DNA of 20,583 nucleotides from Alphaproteobacteria bacterium (GTDB lineage: Bacteria; Pseudomonadota; Alphaproteobacteria; Rhodobacterales; Rhodobacteraceae): assembly GCA_024277955.1 (NCBI GenBank), contig JAJRUE010000145.1, positions 1-20,583 of the forward strand, in the 5' to 3' direction. The notes under the pieces are model-generated. The model saw only the letters and a list, made by a program, of their open reading frames with translations, ran no database searches and was not told the DNA's origin. The translations under genes and the position numbers were made by a program. Below, in pieces: positions 1 through 7,165 of the stretch; the first letter of the stretch is position 1, and every line of letters starts with the position of its first letter.

Positions 1-678
1 CTTGCTGAGGTAGCGCGCCGCGACCGGCTGCACATAGGCCGACAGCACCGCCGTGTTGGTGCGTTCGTATTCGCGCCACTCACGGGTGATCTGGTGCGAC
101 GCCACCACCGACACCTCGGGCCAGAGACGTTTGACCTCGGCCAGCGCCGCGGCCTCGTGGGCGGTATTGGCGTAGGAATGCAGAAAGCTGATCGCCACCG
201 CCTGAACGCCGTTTTCGCGGAACATCTCGAGGATCGCAGGAAGGCCAGACAGGTCCAGCGGCGTGCGTTCCTCGCCCGTGTAGTTCATCCGGCCCGGCAG
301 TTCGGCCCGCAGGTAGCGCTGCACGAAAGGCGCCGGCTTTTCATAGTGCAGGTTGAAGAAATCGGGCCGATTGCCGCGGGCGATTTCCAGCGTGTCGCGA
401 AAGCCCTCGGTGGTGATCAGGCCGACGGTCACGCCCTTGCGCTCGGTCAGCGCATTGATCACCACGGTGGTGCCATGGGCCAGGAAATCGATGCTGGCCG
501 GGTCGATCCCGCCCTTTTCGAGCACGTTGAGCACGCCGGTCTCGAAATCCGGCGGCGTGGTATCGGACTTGGCCGTGACAATCCGGCTCTCGCCGGTTTC
601 GACATTCGTTTCGAAACAGACGAGATCGGTGAAAGTGCCGCCAACATCGGTGGCCACCCGGCGGGTGAGTCTAGCCAT
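1..678 (-). CDS. Hydantoinase A / oxoprolinase-family protein, N-terminal part (3' end off window)
   Basis: This is the first 226 residues of a HyuA-type subunit (N-methylhydantoinase/5-oxoprolinase/acetone carboxylase superfamily), which with a HyuB partner performs ATP-dependent opening of cyclic amides or related chemistry in the cytoplasm. The N-terminus reads ATDVGGTFTDLV, the phosphate-binding glycine loop of this ASKHA-like fold, followed by AHGTTVVINALTERKG and TREWREYERTN, both typical of the family. Full-length members are about 680-700 residues, so roughly two thirds lie beyond base 1. The ATG at 678 has a good AAGGAG ribosome site and overlaps the end of the GAF gene by 8 nt, so it is the last visible gene of the ABC transporter operon. 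The substrate cannot be told from the sequence; the transporter context suggests an imported amide, hydantoin or pyroglutamyl compound. Confidence 0.88.
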   Translation of the reverse strand, partial: MARLTRRVATDVGGTFTDLVCFETNVETGESRIVTAKSDTTPPDFETGVLNVLEKGGIDPASIDFLAHGTTVVINALTERKGVTVGLITTEGFRDTLEIARGNRPDFFNLHYEKPAPFVQRYLRAELPGRMNYTGEERTPLDLSGLPAILEMFRENGVQAVAISFLHSYANTAHEAAALAEVKRLWPEVSVVASHQITREWREYERTNTAVLSAYVQPVAARYLSK

Positions 679-1180
679 TTTCTTCTCCTTGCTTGGGGAT
701 GGGCTTGCGCAGGGCGTCGGCCAGCAGAAAGGCCGCCGCACCTGCGGTCTTCAGGCCCTGGGCCGCGGCCACGCGTTCGGGCGTGTAGTGGCCAGCAACA
801 TCCAGGCAGTTGAGCGTGCCCCGCAGATGGCCCATGATGACGATCGGCAGGTTGAGACAGCTCTCGCAGCCCAGCGAACGGATCAGCTCGTGATCCGAAA
901 ACACCTCGGCAATCTCTTCGATGGAGTTCGCAACAAAGGTTTCGTGACGCCCCTCGACAATCTCAGCCCACCTGTTGCGCAGCAGCGATTTTTCCCCGCC
1001 CGCCGGATAGGCCTCGGGCATGTTCGTATAGCTGCGCCATACGACACCGCGGCGGTGGTCGATCCCCATCAGCGTGAAGAGCCGCACGCCGATGGTGTCG
1101 CGCACAAGATCTTCCAAGGCGCGAAACGTCCTGTGGGGCTGGTTGTCGGGGGCCGAGATCGCTGATGAAAACCCTGTCAT
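671..1180 (-). CDS. Stand-alone GAF-domain protein in the transporter-hydantoinase operon
   Basis: A 169-residue soluble protein made almost entirely of one GAF-like fold. The stretch from about residue 15 to 160 includes VRLFTLMGIDHRRG, the central LGCESCLNLPIVIMG strand-turn and a C-terminal helix AAAFLLADALRK, with no output domain. GAF domains bind small ligands such as cyclic nucleotides, haem or metabolites, or serve in dimerisation. The ATG at 1180 shares an ATGA overlap with the upstream ATPase stop, with GAAGG 5-10 nt before it, and the gene end overlaps the hydantoinase start. It is therefore made together with the transporter and the enzyme. A likely role is sensing or an accessory function for the substrate or for the enzyme; this is inference. 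The same frame stays open far upstream over the ATPase gene, but that part is a shadow. Confidence 0.75.
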   Translation of the reverse strand: MTGFSSAISAPDNQPHRTFRALEDLVRDTIGVRLFTLMGIDHRRGVVWRSYTNMPEAYPAGGEKSLLRNRWAEIVEGRHETFVANSIEEIAEVFSDHELIRSLGCESCLNLPIVIMGHLRGTLNCLDVAGHYTPERVAAAQGLKTAGAAAFLLADALRKPIPKQGEENG

Positions 1181-1983
1181 TTCGCACCTTCCGCCGCCAA
1201 CGCATTTCGCAATTTCAATTCGTCGTCGGAAACCACCGGGATCGCGCCGATCAGCTGGCGGGTGTAGGCTTGGCGCGGGGCTTCGAAAATCTCGCGCGTC
1301 GGGGCGCATTCGACCAGTTGCCCGGCCCGAAACACCGCCACCCGGTCGGCCACGTTGCGCACCACCGACAGGTCGTGGGTGATGAAAATGTAGGTCAGCC
1401 CCTTGTCGCGGCGCAGGTCGTTGAGCAGCCGCAGCACCCGCGCCTGCACCAGCACATCCAGCGCCGAAGTGGGTTCGTCCAGCACCACCAGCTGCGACTG
1501 GCAGGCAAGCGCGCGCGCGATGGCGATGCGCTGGCGTTGCCCGCCCGAAAGCGCCGCCGGCGCGCGGGTGCGCATATGCGCGTCCAGCCCGACCTCGACC
1601 AGCGCCGCTTCGACCAGCGACCAGCGATCCCTTTTCGCGCCGATGCCGTAGACATCCAGCCCAAGGCGCACCGACGCCCCCACCGACCGCTTGGGGTTCA
1701 GCGAAGACAGCGGGTTTTGCTGCACCAGCTGGATCGCCCGGCGCTGCTGCAGGGTGCGGCGCGCCGGCAGCGGGGCGCCGTCGAAAAGGATTTCGCCGGC
1801 GCTTTGTGCGAACACGCCCAGGATCATGTTGGCCAGCGTGGTCTTGCCCGACCCGCTTTCGCCGACGACCGCCAGGCATTCGCCGCGGGCCACCTCAAAG
1901 CTGACATCGCGCACCGCCCGCACCGCCTGGTCGCCGTGCCCGAAGGTCTTGCTGACGTTCTTAAGGGACAGGATCGCGCTCAT
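1177..1983 (-). CDS. Oligopeptide/dipeptide-type ABC transporter ATP-binding protein (DppF/OppF-like)
   Basis: A 268-residue cytoplasmic ATPase that powers import with the two permeases and the second ATPase of this operon. Motifs are complete: Walker A GESGSGKTT (residues 41-49), Q-loop VQQNPLSSLNP (88-97), signature LSGGQRQR (145-152), Walker B VVLDEP (166-171) and the H-loop histidine in ITHD (about 203). The C-terminal YTRQLIGAIP element is usual for the peptide/nickel (Opp/Dpp) family, although the tail after it is short and lacks the cysteine-rich end often seen. The ATG at 1983 forms an ATGA overlap with the preceding ATPase gene and has a GGAGG ribosome site, giving translational coupling. 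Dipeptide specificity is not provable from the ATPase. Confidence 0.93.
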   Translation of the reverse strand: MSAILSLKNVSKTFGHGDQAVRAVRDVSFEVARGECLAVVGESGSGKTTLANMILGVFAQSAGEILFDGAPLPARRTLQQRRAIQLVQQNPLSSLNPKRSVGASVRLGLDVYGIGAKRDRWSLVEAALVEVGLDAHMRTRAPAALSGGQRQRIAIARALACQSQLVVLDEPTSALDVLVQARVLRLLNDLRRDKGLTYIFITHDLSVVRNVADRVAVFRAGQLVECAPTREIFEAPRQAYTRQLIGAIPVVSDDELKLRNALAAEGAK

Positions 1984-2852
1984 GCCGGGCCTCCGTCATG
2001 GCTGACGCAGGGGGCCAGAAAGGCCTCGTCCACATCTGCAATCTCGGGAATGCCGCCGCCGGTGATGTGCGGCACCGCCGCCATCAGCGCCCGCGTATAG
2101 GCGTGGCCGGGGTTGTGAAACACCTTGGCCGTGGGCCCCTGTTCGACGATCCGCCCGCGGTAGATGACATAGACCCGGTCGGCAAATTCGCGCACCACGC
2201 CAAGGTTGTGCGAGATGAAGAAAACCGCCGTGCCGGTCTGCTCCACCAGGTCGTGCATCAGCTTCAGGGTCTGGGCCTGCACGGTGACATCCAGCGCGGT
2301 GCCCGGCTCGTCGGCGATCAGCAGCGACGGGCGATTGGCCAGCGCCATGGCGATCACCACGCGCTGGTTCATGCCGCCCGACAGCTGGAACGGATAGGCC
2401 CCGAGCACGCGTTCGTGGTCGTGGATCGATACCGAGTTGAGCAGTTCTCCGGCCCGCGTTGCAGCCTCGGCGTCCGAAAGATCCGGCTTGCGCCGGCGCA
2501 ACACCTCGGCAAACTGCACGCCGATGGTGAACACCGGGTTCAGCGCCGAGGTCGGATCCTGGAACACCATCGACATCGCGGTGCCGCGCAGCGCGTGCCA
2601 ACGGCGGCGCGACAGCTTGTTCAGATCCCGCCCCTCAAAGAACAGATCGCCCTCGATGCGCGCGCTGGGAAGTTCCTGCAACAGGCCCGGCACGATGCGC
2701 GCCGTCACCGATTTGCCCGACCCGCTTTCGCCCACCAGCGCCACCCGTTCTCCGGCCCGGATGTTCAGCGAAATGCCGTGCAGCACCTCGGTGACGCCGG
2801 TATTGCCCCTGAAGCGAAGTCTCAGGTCGCGGATGTCCAGAACCGGGCTCAT
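1980..2852 (-). CDS. Oligopeptide/dipeptide-type ABC transporter ATP-binding protein (DppD/OppD-like)
   Basis: A 290-residue ATPase, the partner of the downstream DppF-like subunit. It shows Walker A GESGSGKSV (41-49), Q-loop MVFQDPTSALNP (95-106), signature LSGGMNQRV (157-165), Walker B LLIADEP (177-183) and H-loop FFISHN (211-216). The post-Walker B segment reads DEPGTALD instead of the usual DEPTTALD, a minor variation. The C-terminal HAYTRALMAAVPH block, which in this family precedes a cysteine-containing tail, is present, and a single cysteine follows. The ATG at 2852 makes an ATGA overlap with the end of the upstream permease gene, with GGGGCGGAA as ribosome site. The frame stays open upstream over the permease, but homology begins at MSPVLDIRDLRL, so this start is preferred. 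Confidence 0.92.
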   Translation of the reverse strand: MSPVLDIRDLRLRFRGNTGVTEVLHGISLNIRAGERVALVGESGSGKSVTARIVPGLLQELPSARIEGDLFFEGRDLNKLSRRRWHALRGTAMSMVFQDPTSALNPVFTIGVQFAEVLRRRKPDLSDAEAATRAGELLNSVSIHDHERVLGAYPFQLSGGMNQRVVIAMALANRPSLLIADEPGTALDVTVQAQTLKLMHDLVEQTGTAVFFISHNLGVVREFADRVYVIYRGRIVEQGPTAKVFHNPGHAYTRALMAAVPHITGGGIPEIADVDEAFLAPCVSHDGGPA

Positions 2853-3682
2853 TGTTCCGCCCCCAGGATTTCGCGCAGGGCGTCGCCGATCAGGTTGAAG
2901 CCAAAGACCGCCACCAGGATTGCCAGCCCCGGAAATACCGTCAGCCACCAGCTGTCGGGCAGATAGCGCGCGCCCTCGGCGACCATGCTGCCAAGGTCGG
3001 GGGTCGGCGGCTGAACCCCAAGCCCCAGGAAGGAAAGCGACGAGGCGATGATGATCACAAAGCCCATGTCCAGCGTCATCTTGGTGATCACCGCGGGCAG
3101 GCAATTGGGCAGGATTTCGCGAAACACGATATGAAAGGTCGAGGCCCCGATCACCTCGGCCGCCAGCACGTAGCCTTCTTCGCGTTCCGAACGCGCGATG
3201 TTGTAGACCAGGCGCGCATACCACGGCCACCACATCACGGTGACCGCCAGCATGGCGTTCATCAGCGTCGGTTCCAGCACCCCCATCATGGCGATGGCCA
3301 GAACCAGCGGCGGGATCGACAGGAACACGTCGGTCAGGCGCATCAGCACAAACTCGGCCTTGCCGCCGATGTAGCCCGCCAAGAGGCCGATGATCGTGCC
3401 CACAGGCGTCGCGATCGCCAGCACCACCACCCCCAGGATCAGCGAAATCCGATAGGCATATATGATCCGGCTGAACAGGTCGCGCCCGACCAGGTCGCTG
3501 CCCATGATGTTGCGCGCGCTCGGGGGCTTGTTGAAATAGACGAAATCCACCACCGCGCCGCGATGTTCCGGAAACGGCGCGATGAAATCGGCGAATACCG
3601 CCGAAAGCACCACCAGCGTCACCAGCACCACCCCCAAAAGCGACAGCGGGTTGCGCAGCAGGATGACCAGCGTGCGTTTCAC
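2849..3682 (-). CDS. Dipeptide-type ABC transporter permease (DppC-like)
   Basis: A 277-residue inner-membrane permease. It has an N-terminal helix (LLGVVLVTLVVLSAVFADFI), the family-typical short extracellular segment with GSDLVGRDLFSRII, and then five further hydrophobic helices. The cytoplasmic coupling (EAA) loop is visible as EVIGASTFHIVFREILPN at about residues 177-195, which contacts the ATPases. The start codon is GTG at 3682, making a GTGA overlap with the end of the other permease gene; an AAGGGGA ribosome site lies upstream. The length is normal for DppC/OppC/GsiD proteins. It pairs with the DppB-like subunit to form the transmembrane channel. Confidence 0.92.
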   Translation of the reverse strand: MKRTLVILLRNPLSLLGVVLVTLVVLSAVFADFIAPFPEHRGAVVDFVYFNKPPSARNIMGSDLVGRDLFSRIIYAYRISLILGVVVLAIATPVGTIIGLLAGYIGGKAEFVLMRLTDVFLSIPPLVLAIAMMGVLEPTLMNAMLAVTVMWWPWYARLVYNIARSEREEGYVLAAEVIGASTFHIVFREILPNCLPAVITKMTLDMGFVIIIASSLSFLGLGVQPPTPDLGSMVAEGARYLPDSWWLTVFPGLAILVAVFGFNLIGDALREILGAEQ

Positions 3683-4707
3683 GACGATCCCCTTTGCGAA
3701 TAGCGAATGCGCGGGTTCAGAAAGGCGATCAGCAGATCAACCACCAGATTGACCAGCAGGAATGTCGCCGAAATGATCAGCACCGTGCCGATGATCGCGT
3801 TCAGATCCTTGCGCAGGATCACCGCGACGCCATAGCGCGACAGCCCCGGCCAGGCAAAGACCGCCTCGACCAGGAAAGCGTTGCCAAGCATGGCGGCGAA
3901 ATCCAGCCCGATGATCGTCAGCGACGGGATCAGCGAAGGCTTGAACGCATAGCGCCCGGCGATCCGGCGCGGCTTGAACCCATAGGCCCGGGCCATCTCG
4001 ATATAGGGCTTGTCATAGGTTTCGACCATGTTGGCGCGGGTCAGCCGCGCCGCCTGCCCGATCCCCGAAAGCGCCAGCGCAAAGGCGGGCAGCACGATGT
4101 GCCAGAACGCGTTGCCAAAGGCCGCAAGCTCGCCCGCCAACAGCGTGTCGATGAACAGAAAACCGGTGACGCGCTGGATTTCGTAACTGTCGGTGATCCG
4201 CCCGGCGATCGGGAAAATCGGCAGGAAGAACGAAAACAGCAGCATCAGGATCACCGCCCAGACGAAACTGGGCGCCGACACCCCGAGCAGCGACAAGAGC
4301 CGGATCAGATGGTCGGGCCAGCGCCCGCGAAAGCGCGCCGACAGGATGCCCAGCGGCAGCCCGATCCCGACCATCAGGATGCCGGCAAAGATCACCAGCT
4401 CAAGGGTGGCCGGCAGAAATTCGGCGATGTCGCGGGTCACCGGGCGGTTGGTATAGAGCGAAATCCCCAGGTCGCCGCGGCTGAGATCGGCCAGGAAATA
4501 GCCGTATTGCACCACCAGCGACTGATCCAGGTGCAGCGCCTCGCGCAGCTTGGCGATCTGTTCGGCGGTCGCGTTCGGCCCCAGCGCGATGCGCGCCGGG
4601 TCGCCGGGGATGACCCGGGCGATCCCGAAGATCAGCATCGACACGCCGACAAGCACGATAAACGAAATACCGAGCCGTCGCGCCAGAAGGCGAAGCACAG
4701 GTGACAT
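3679..4707 (-). CDS. Dipeptide-type ABC transporter permease (DppB-like)
   Basis: A 342-residue inner-membrane permease of the DppB/OppB/GsiC type. It opens with RRLGISFIVLVGVSMLIFGIARVIPGDPA, the characteristic first helix and IPGDPA motif, followed by the extracellular YGYFLADLSRGDLG region and further helices. The coupling loop reads ARAYGFKPRRIAGRYAFKP. The C-terminal helix ends in NPRIRYSQ, typical of the family. The ATG at 4707 follows a 59-bp gap after the binding-protein gene, the only real gap in the operon, and that gap carries a strong hairpin. The ribosome site is weak (CGGAACC), which would suit lower expression than the binding protein. Confidence 0.92.
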   Translation of the reverse strand: MSPVLRLLARRLGISFIVLVGVSMLIFGIARVIPGDPARIALGPNATAEQIAKLREALHLDQSLVVQYGYFLADLSRGDLGISLYTNRPVTRDIAEFLPATLELVIFAGILMVGIGLPLGILSARFRGRWPDHLIRLLSLLGVSAPSFVWAVILMLLFSFFLPIFPIAGRITDSYEIQRVTGFLFIDTLLAGELAAFGNAFWHIVLPAFALALSGIGQAARLTRANMVETYDKPYIEMARAYGFKPRRIAGRYAFKPSLIPSLTIIGLDFAAMLGNAFLVEAVFAWPGLSRYGVAVILRKDLNAIIGTVLIISATFLLVNLVVDLLIAFLNPRIRYSQRGSS

Positions 4708-4729
4708 GGGTCAGGTTCCGATCAGGATA

Positions 4730-4752
4730 CGCCGGGCCAACCCGGCCCGGCG
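4730..4752 (-). promoter_or_regulatory. Intercistronic hairpin between binding-protein and permease genes
   Basis: A perfect inverted repeat with arms CGCCGGGCC and GGCCCGGCG (4730-4738 and 4744-4752) and a 5-nt loop. It lies 14 nt after the binding-protein stop on the operon transcript and has no U-run, so it is not a canonical terminator. In other import operons, for example malEF, such hairpins protect the upstream mRNA and raise binding-protein yield; that role here is inference. Confidence 0.6.
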
Positions 4753-4766
4753 CGGTTGTCTTGGCG

Positions 4767-6353
4767 TTACTCGGCCATTTCCATCAGCCGGAAACTGAAC
4801 CCGAGACCATCCACCCCGAAGGCCTTGGACGGATCGCTCATCGCCGGCACTTTCACGCGGTTGCTGGCCGCGAACACCGACTGGCGATCGTAGGCATAGA
4901 TCGTCGGGGCCAACTCCATCAGGCGCGCGTTCAGCTTGGAATAGGCTTCCTGGCGGCCGGCGTCGGTGGTGGCGGTGCGACCGGCATCCAGGTATTCATC
5001 CACCAGCGGATCGTTCAGGTATTCCGGCGACTGCCAGGTGCCCGCATTGCTGGAACGATACATGCCATAAAGCAGCGTATCCGGATCGCCGGTGACAGCG
5101 TTCACGAACAACTGGCTGATATTGGGCGTGTTTTCCGGCCTGGCCACGGCTTCGGTGAACAGCGCCCAGGGCATTTTCGTGATGTGCGACTTGACCCCGA
5201 GCTGCGACAAGTTCGATTGCATCAGCAGCGCCAGGCGTTCTTCCAGCGGCACTTCTGCGATCCAGCTTACCTCGATATCCATGTCGGCCGCGTCGTATTT
5301 GCACGCCGCCAGGTGCTTCTTGGCGGCCGCCATGTCCTGCTTGAGGACGACCGATGTGTCATTGGCCCCATACATCCCCTTCGGGATCGCGCCGGTGGCC
5401 GGGCTGCCCGCCGAGATCTCGTCGGTGATGGCGATCATCTTGATCGCGGTGTCGTAGTCGAACGCGTTTGACAGCGCCAGGCGGCAGTGCACATCGTCCA
5501 GCGGCGGCTTGGCGGTGTTCATCTTGAGATAGAACGCCCCGGTCCCGCCCTCGGTCAGAAGCTGCGCGCCTTCCTTGGCCAGCGCACCCATCACTTCGGG
5601 CGGCAACCACTGCGAAGAAATGTCATGTTCGCCCTGCGCGATCAGCGTGCGCACGGTGGCCGCTTCCAGCCCGTAGCGCAGGCGCACCGTGTCCGGCGCC
5701 ACGGCCGGAACACCCAGGAAATAGGCGTCGTTGCGCTCCATCACGGTTTCTTCCTGCGGGTTGTGCGATTTCACCGTGTAGGCGCCGGTGCCCGCCGCGT
5801 TGGCCGACAGGAACGCCTGGCCCCAATCGCCCATCTCGCCGTCGCCTTCGCCAAGGTTGGCCATCACCAGTTTCTTGTCGACGACCGGCAGGCGCACCAG
5901 CGACGCCACGAACGGCGCATAGGGCGAAGACAGGGTGAACTTGACCGTGGTTGGATCAACCGCCTCGGCGCTTTCGACCACCCCGAACAGGTAGGACAGC
6001 CCCGCCCCGAGCGCCTTCATGCGTTCGAGCGAAAACACCACGTCATCGGCGGTCAGAGGATTGCCGCTCTGGAACTTGACCCCGTCGCGCAGCTTGAAGG
6101 TGAAGGTCTTGCCGTCGGTGGTCCAGCTTTCGGCCAGGTGGCCGACATACCCCGGCCCACCCTGAGCCGGCAGCACCAGCGTATCGTAGACGTTGAACAT
6201 CAGGATGCTGTCGGCATAGTCCGACGCCTTGGCCGGGTCGAGTTCGCCCACAGGCACCTCGTCCAGCCTGAGCACCCCGCCGGCAACCGCCGGGCTTGTC
6301 AGCGACGTTGCCGCCAGCAAAGCGGCCGCAAGCGTCTTTCTCCATACAGTCAT
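4767..6353 (-). CDS. ABC transporter substrate-binding protein, family 5 (peptide/nickel type)
   Basis: A 528-residue periplasmic binding protein that delivers the substrate to the DppBC-like permeases. The first 24 residues form a classic Sec signal (KTLAAALLAATSLTSPAVA, probable cut after AVA before GG). Family 5 hallmarks follow: HLAESWTTDGKTFTFKLRDGVKFQSGNPLTADDVVFSLERM at about residues 68-110 is the signature region, with GTGAYTVKSHNP and later NAFDYDTAIK segments. The length is typical for DppA/OppA-like proteins. There is no lipobox cysteine, so it is soluble, as expected of a Gram-negative bacterium. The ATG at 6353 overlaps the regulator stop (ATGA) and has AAGGGAG upstream. Substrate preference cannot be read from the sequence; the downstream hydantoinase gene suggests a cyclic amide or a peptide-like compound. 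Confidence 0.92.
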   Translation of the reverse strand: MTVWRKTLAAALLAATSLTSPAVAGGVLRLDEVPVGELDPAKASDYADSILMFNVYDTLVLPAQGGPGYVGHLAESWTTDGKTFTFKLRDGVKFQSGNPLTADDVVFSLERMKALGAGLSYLFGVVESAEAVDPTTVKFTLSSPYAPFVASLVRLPVVDKKLVMANLGEGDGEMGDWGQAFLSANAAGTGAYTVKSHNPQEETVMERNDAYFLGVPAVAPDTVRLRYGLEAATVRTLIAQGEHDISSQWLPPEVMGALAKEGAQLLTEGGTGAFYLKMNTAKPPLDDVHCRLALSNAFDYDTAIKMIAITDEISAGSPATGAIPKGMYGANDTSVVLKQDMAAAKKHLAACKYDAADMDIEVSWIAEVPLEERLALLMQSNLSQLGVKSHITKMPWALFTEAVARPENTPNISQLFVNAVTGDPDTLLYGMYRSSNAGTWQSPEYLNDPLVDEYLDAGRTATTDAGRQEAYSKLNARLMELAPTIYAYDRQSVFAASNRVKVPAMSDPSKAFGVDGLGFSFRLMEMAE

Positions 6354-7009
6354 CGATCATCTCCCTTGTTGACAGAACTATTGCTCTTGCCCCTGTCTTC
6401 CGGTTTCTTGTGAATGGGGTCGGTGGTGTCTTCGCCGAACACGTCCATCGTCCCGCACCAGAGCAGCGATGCGGCTTGCGAGGTGTGGTTCCAGATGGAA
6501 TGGGTCTTGGTCGAATCAAAGTGGATCGAGTCGCCCTGGCGCAGGATCGTGCGTTCGCCCTCGATTTCCACGGTCAGCTCGCCCGCCAGCACATAGAACA
6601 GTTCTTCGCCGACGTGGCTGATCGGCTCGGCCCGGTGGCCGGGCGGTTCGTGGACGATGACCGACCGGATGGTGCTGCCGGGGAACTTGGCCGAAATGCG
6701 TTCGTAGGACAGCGGGCCGTCGCCGATGCTGTAGCTGACGCGATCGCCCCCGCGCGTCGCGTCCGCGCTTCCGCTCGGCTGGTCCAGGAACCGCGAGATC
6801 GGCTTGCCCAGAACCCCGGCAATGGCGCGCAGAGACGAAAGCGACGGCACCGTCAGCCCGCGTTCGACCTGGGAAATGAACCCGACCGAAAGCCCGGCGT
6901 TGTCGGCGACATATTGCATCGTCAGCCCGGCGTCCTTGCGGCACCGCCTGAGCTGCGCGCCAAGATCGGTTTCACTTTTCGGGTCGCGGGATGTTGATTT
7001 TTTTAGCAT
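6350..7009 (-). CDS. XRE-family regulator with C-terminal cupin domain
   Basis: A 219-residue DNA-binding regulator. Residues about 15-72 form the XRE helix-turn-helix (LRRCRKDAGLT, VADNAGLSVGFISQVERG, PSLSSLRAIAGVLG). Residues about 115-190 form a small-molecule-binding cupin barrel (HVGEELFYVLAGELTVEIEG, then LRQGDSIHFDSTKTHSIWN). XRE-cupin proteins such as PuuR commonly control catabolic operons in response to the substrate. It heads the operon and its stop overlaps the binding-protein start, so it probably controls itself and the genes behind it. The start is uncertain: the ATG at 7009 sits inside a palindrome and has no ribosome site, while an in-frame GTG at 7048 would add 13 residues lacking family resemblance and would place TTGACA inside the gene. 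I prefer 7009. Confidence 0.88.
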   Translation of the reverse strand: MLKKSTSRDPKSETDLGAQLRRCRKDAGLTMQYVADNAGLSVGFISQVERGLTVPSLSSLRAIAGVLGKPISRFLDQPSGSADATRGGDRVSYSIGDGPLSYERISAKFPGSTIRSVIVHEPPGHRAEPISHVGEELFYVLAGELTVEIEGERTILRQGDSIHFDSTKTHSIWNHTSQAASLLWCGTMDVFGEDTTDPIHKKPEDRGKSNSSVNKGDDR

Positions 7010-7017
7010 GGCTAAAA
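7001..7017 (-). promoter_or_regulatory. Operator-like palindrome over the regulator start codon
   Basis: Inverted repeat TTTTAGC-atg-GCTAAAA with perfect 7-bp arms. It covers the ATG of the XRE-cupin gene and a possible -10 hexamer (TATTTT on the minus strand, 7014-7019). Its frame TTTTA-N7-TAAAA recurs exactly 50 bp away. It is a candidate autoregulatory binding site. Confidence 0.6.
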
Positions 7018-7041
7018 TAGTGCGGACGGGATCCGAGTCTG

Positions 7042-7047
7042 TCAACA
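7042..7047 (-). promoter_or_regulatory. Probable -35 element of the transporter operon
   Basis: On the minus strand the hexamer is a perfect TTGACA. Candidate -10 hexamers ACTATT (18-nt spacing) or TATTTT (20-nt spacing) follow at 7014-7021. With either of them transcription would start within a few bases of the ATG at 7009, giving a nearly leaderless message. The -10 match is weak, so the call is tentative. Confidence 0.45.
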
Positions 7048-7050
7048 CAT

Positions 7051-7067
7051 TTTTACAAATACTAAAA
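7051..7067 (-). promoter_or_regulatory. Second operator-like site of the XRE-cupin regulator
   Basis: TTTTA-CAAATAC-TAAAA repeats the TTTTA-N7-TAAAA frame of the site at 7001-7017. The start-to-start distance is 50 bp, about five helical turns, so two dimers could bind the same DNA face on either side of the -35 hexamer. Confidence 0.55.
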
Positions 7068-7108
7068 TATGCGCCGGGACGCCCTGCCCCGCGGACCGTA
7101 AACCCCTT

Positions 7109-7127
7109 CTCTAACAGAGTCTTAGAG
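7109..7127. repeat. Small inverted repeat between TetR and XRE-cupin genes
   Basis: CTCTAA and TTAGAG arms of 6 bp with a 7-nt loop lie in the 156-bp gap. There is no U-run on the strand leaving the TetR gene, so it is not a clear terminator; it could equally be a chance or operator sequence. Confidence 0.3.
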
Positions 7128-7165
7128 GCGGACGCTCACAGCACCGTGAAACCGGGTGGCTGCGG

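Noticed and set aside
1980..3233. Longer N-terminus for the DppD-like ATPase
   Set aside because: Residues before MSPVLDIRDL are the permease gene read out of frame; the ATGA overlap and ribosome site at 2852 set the start.
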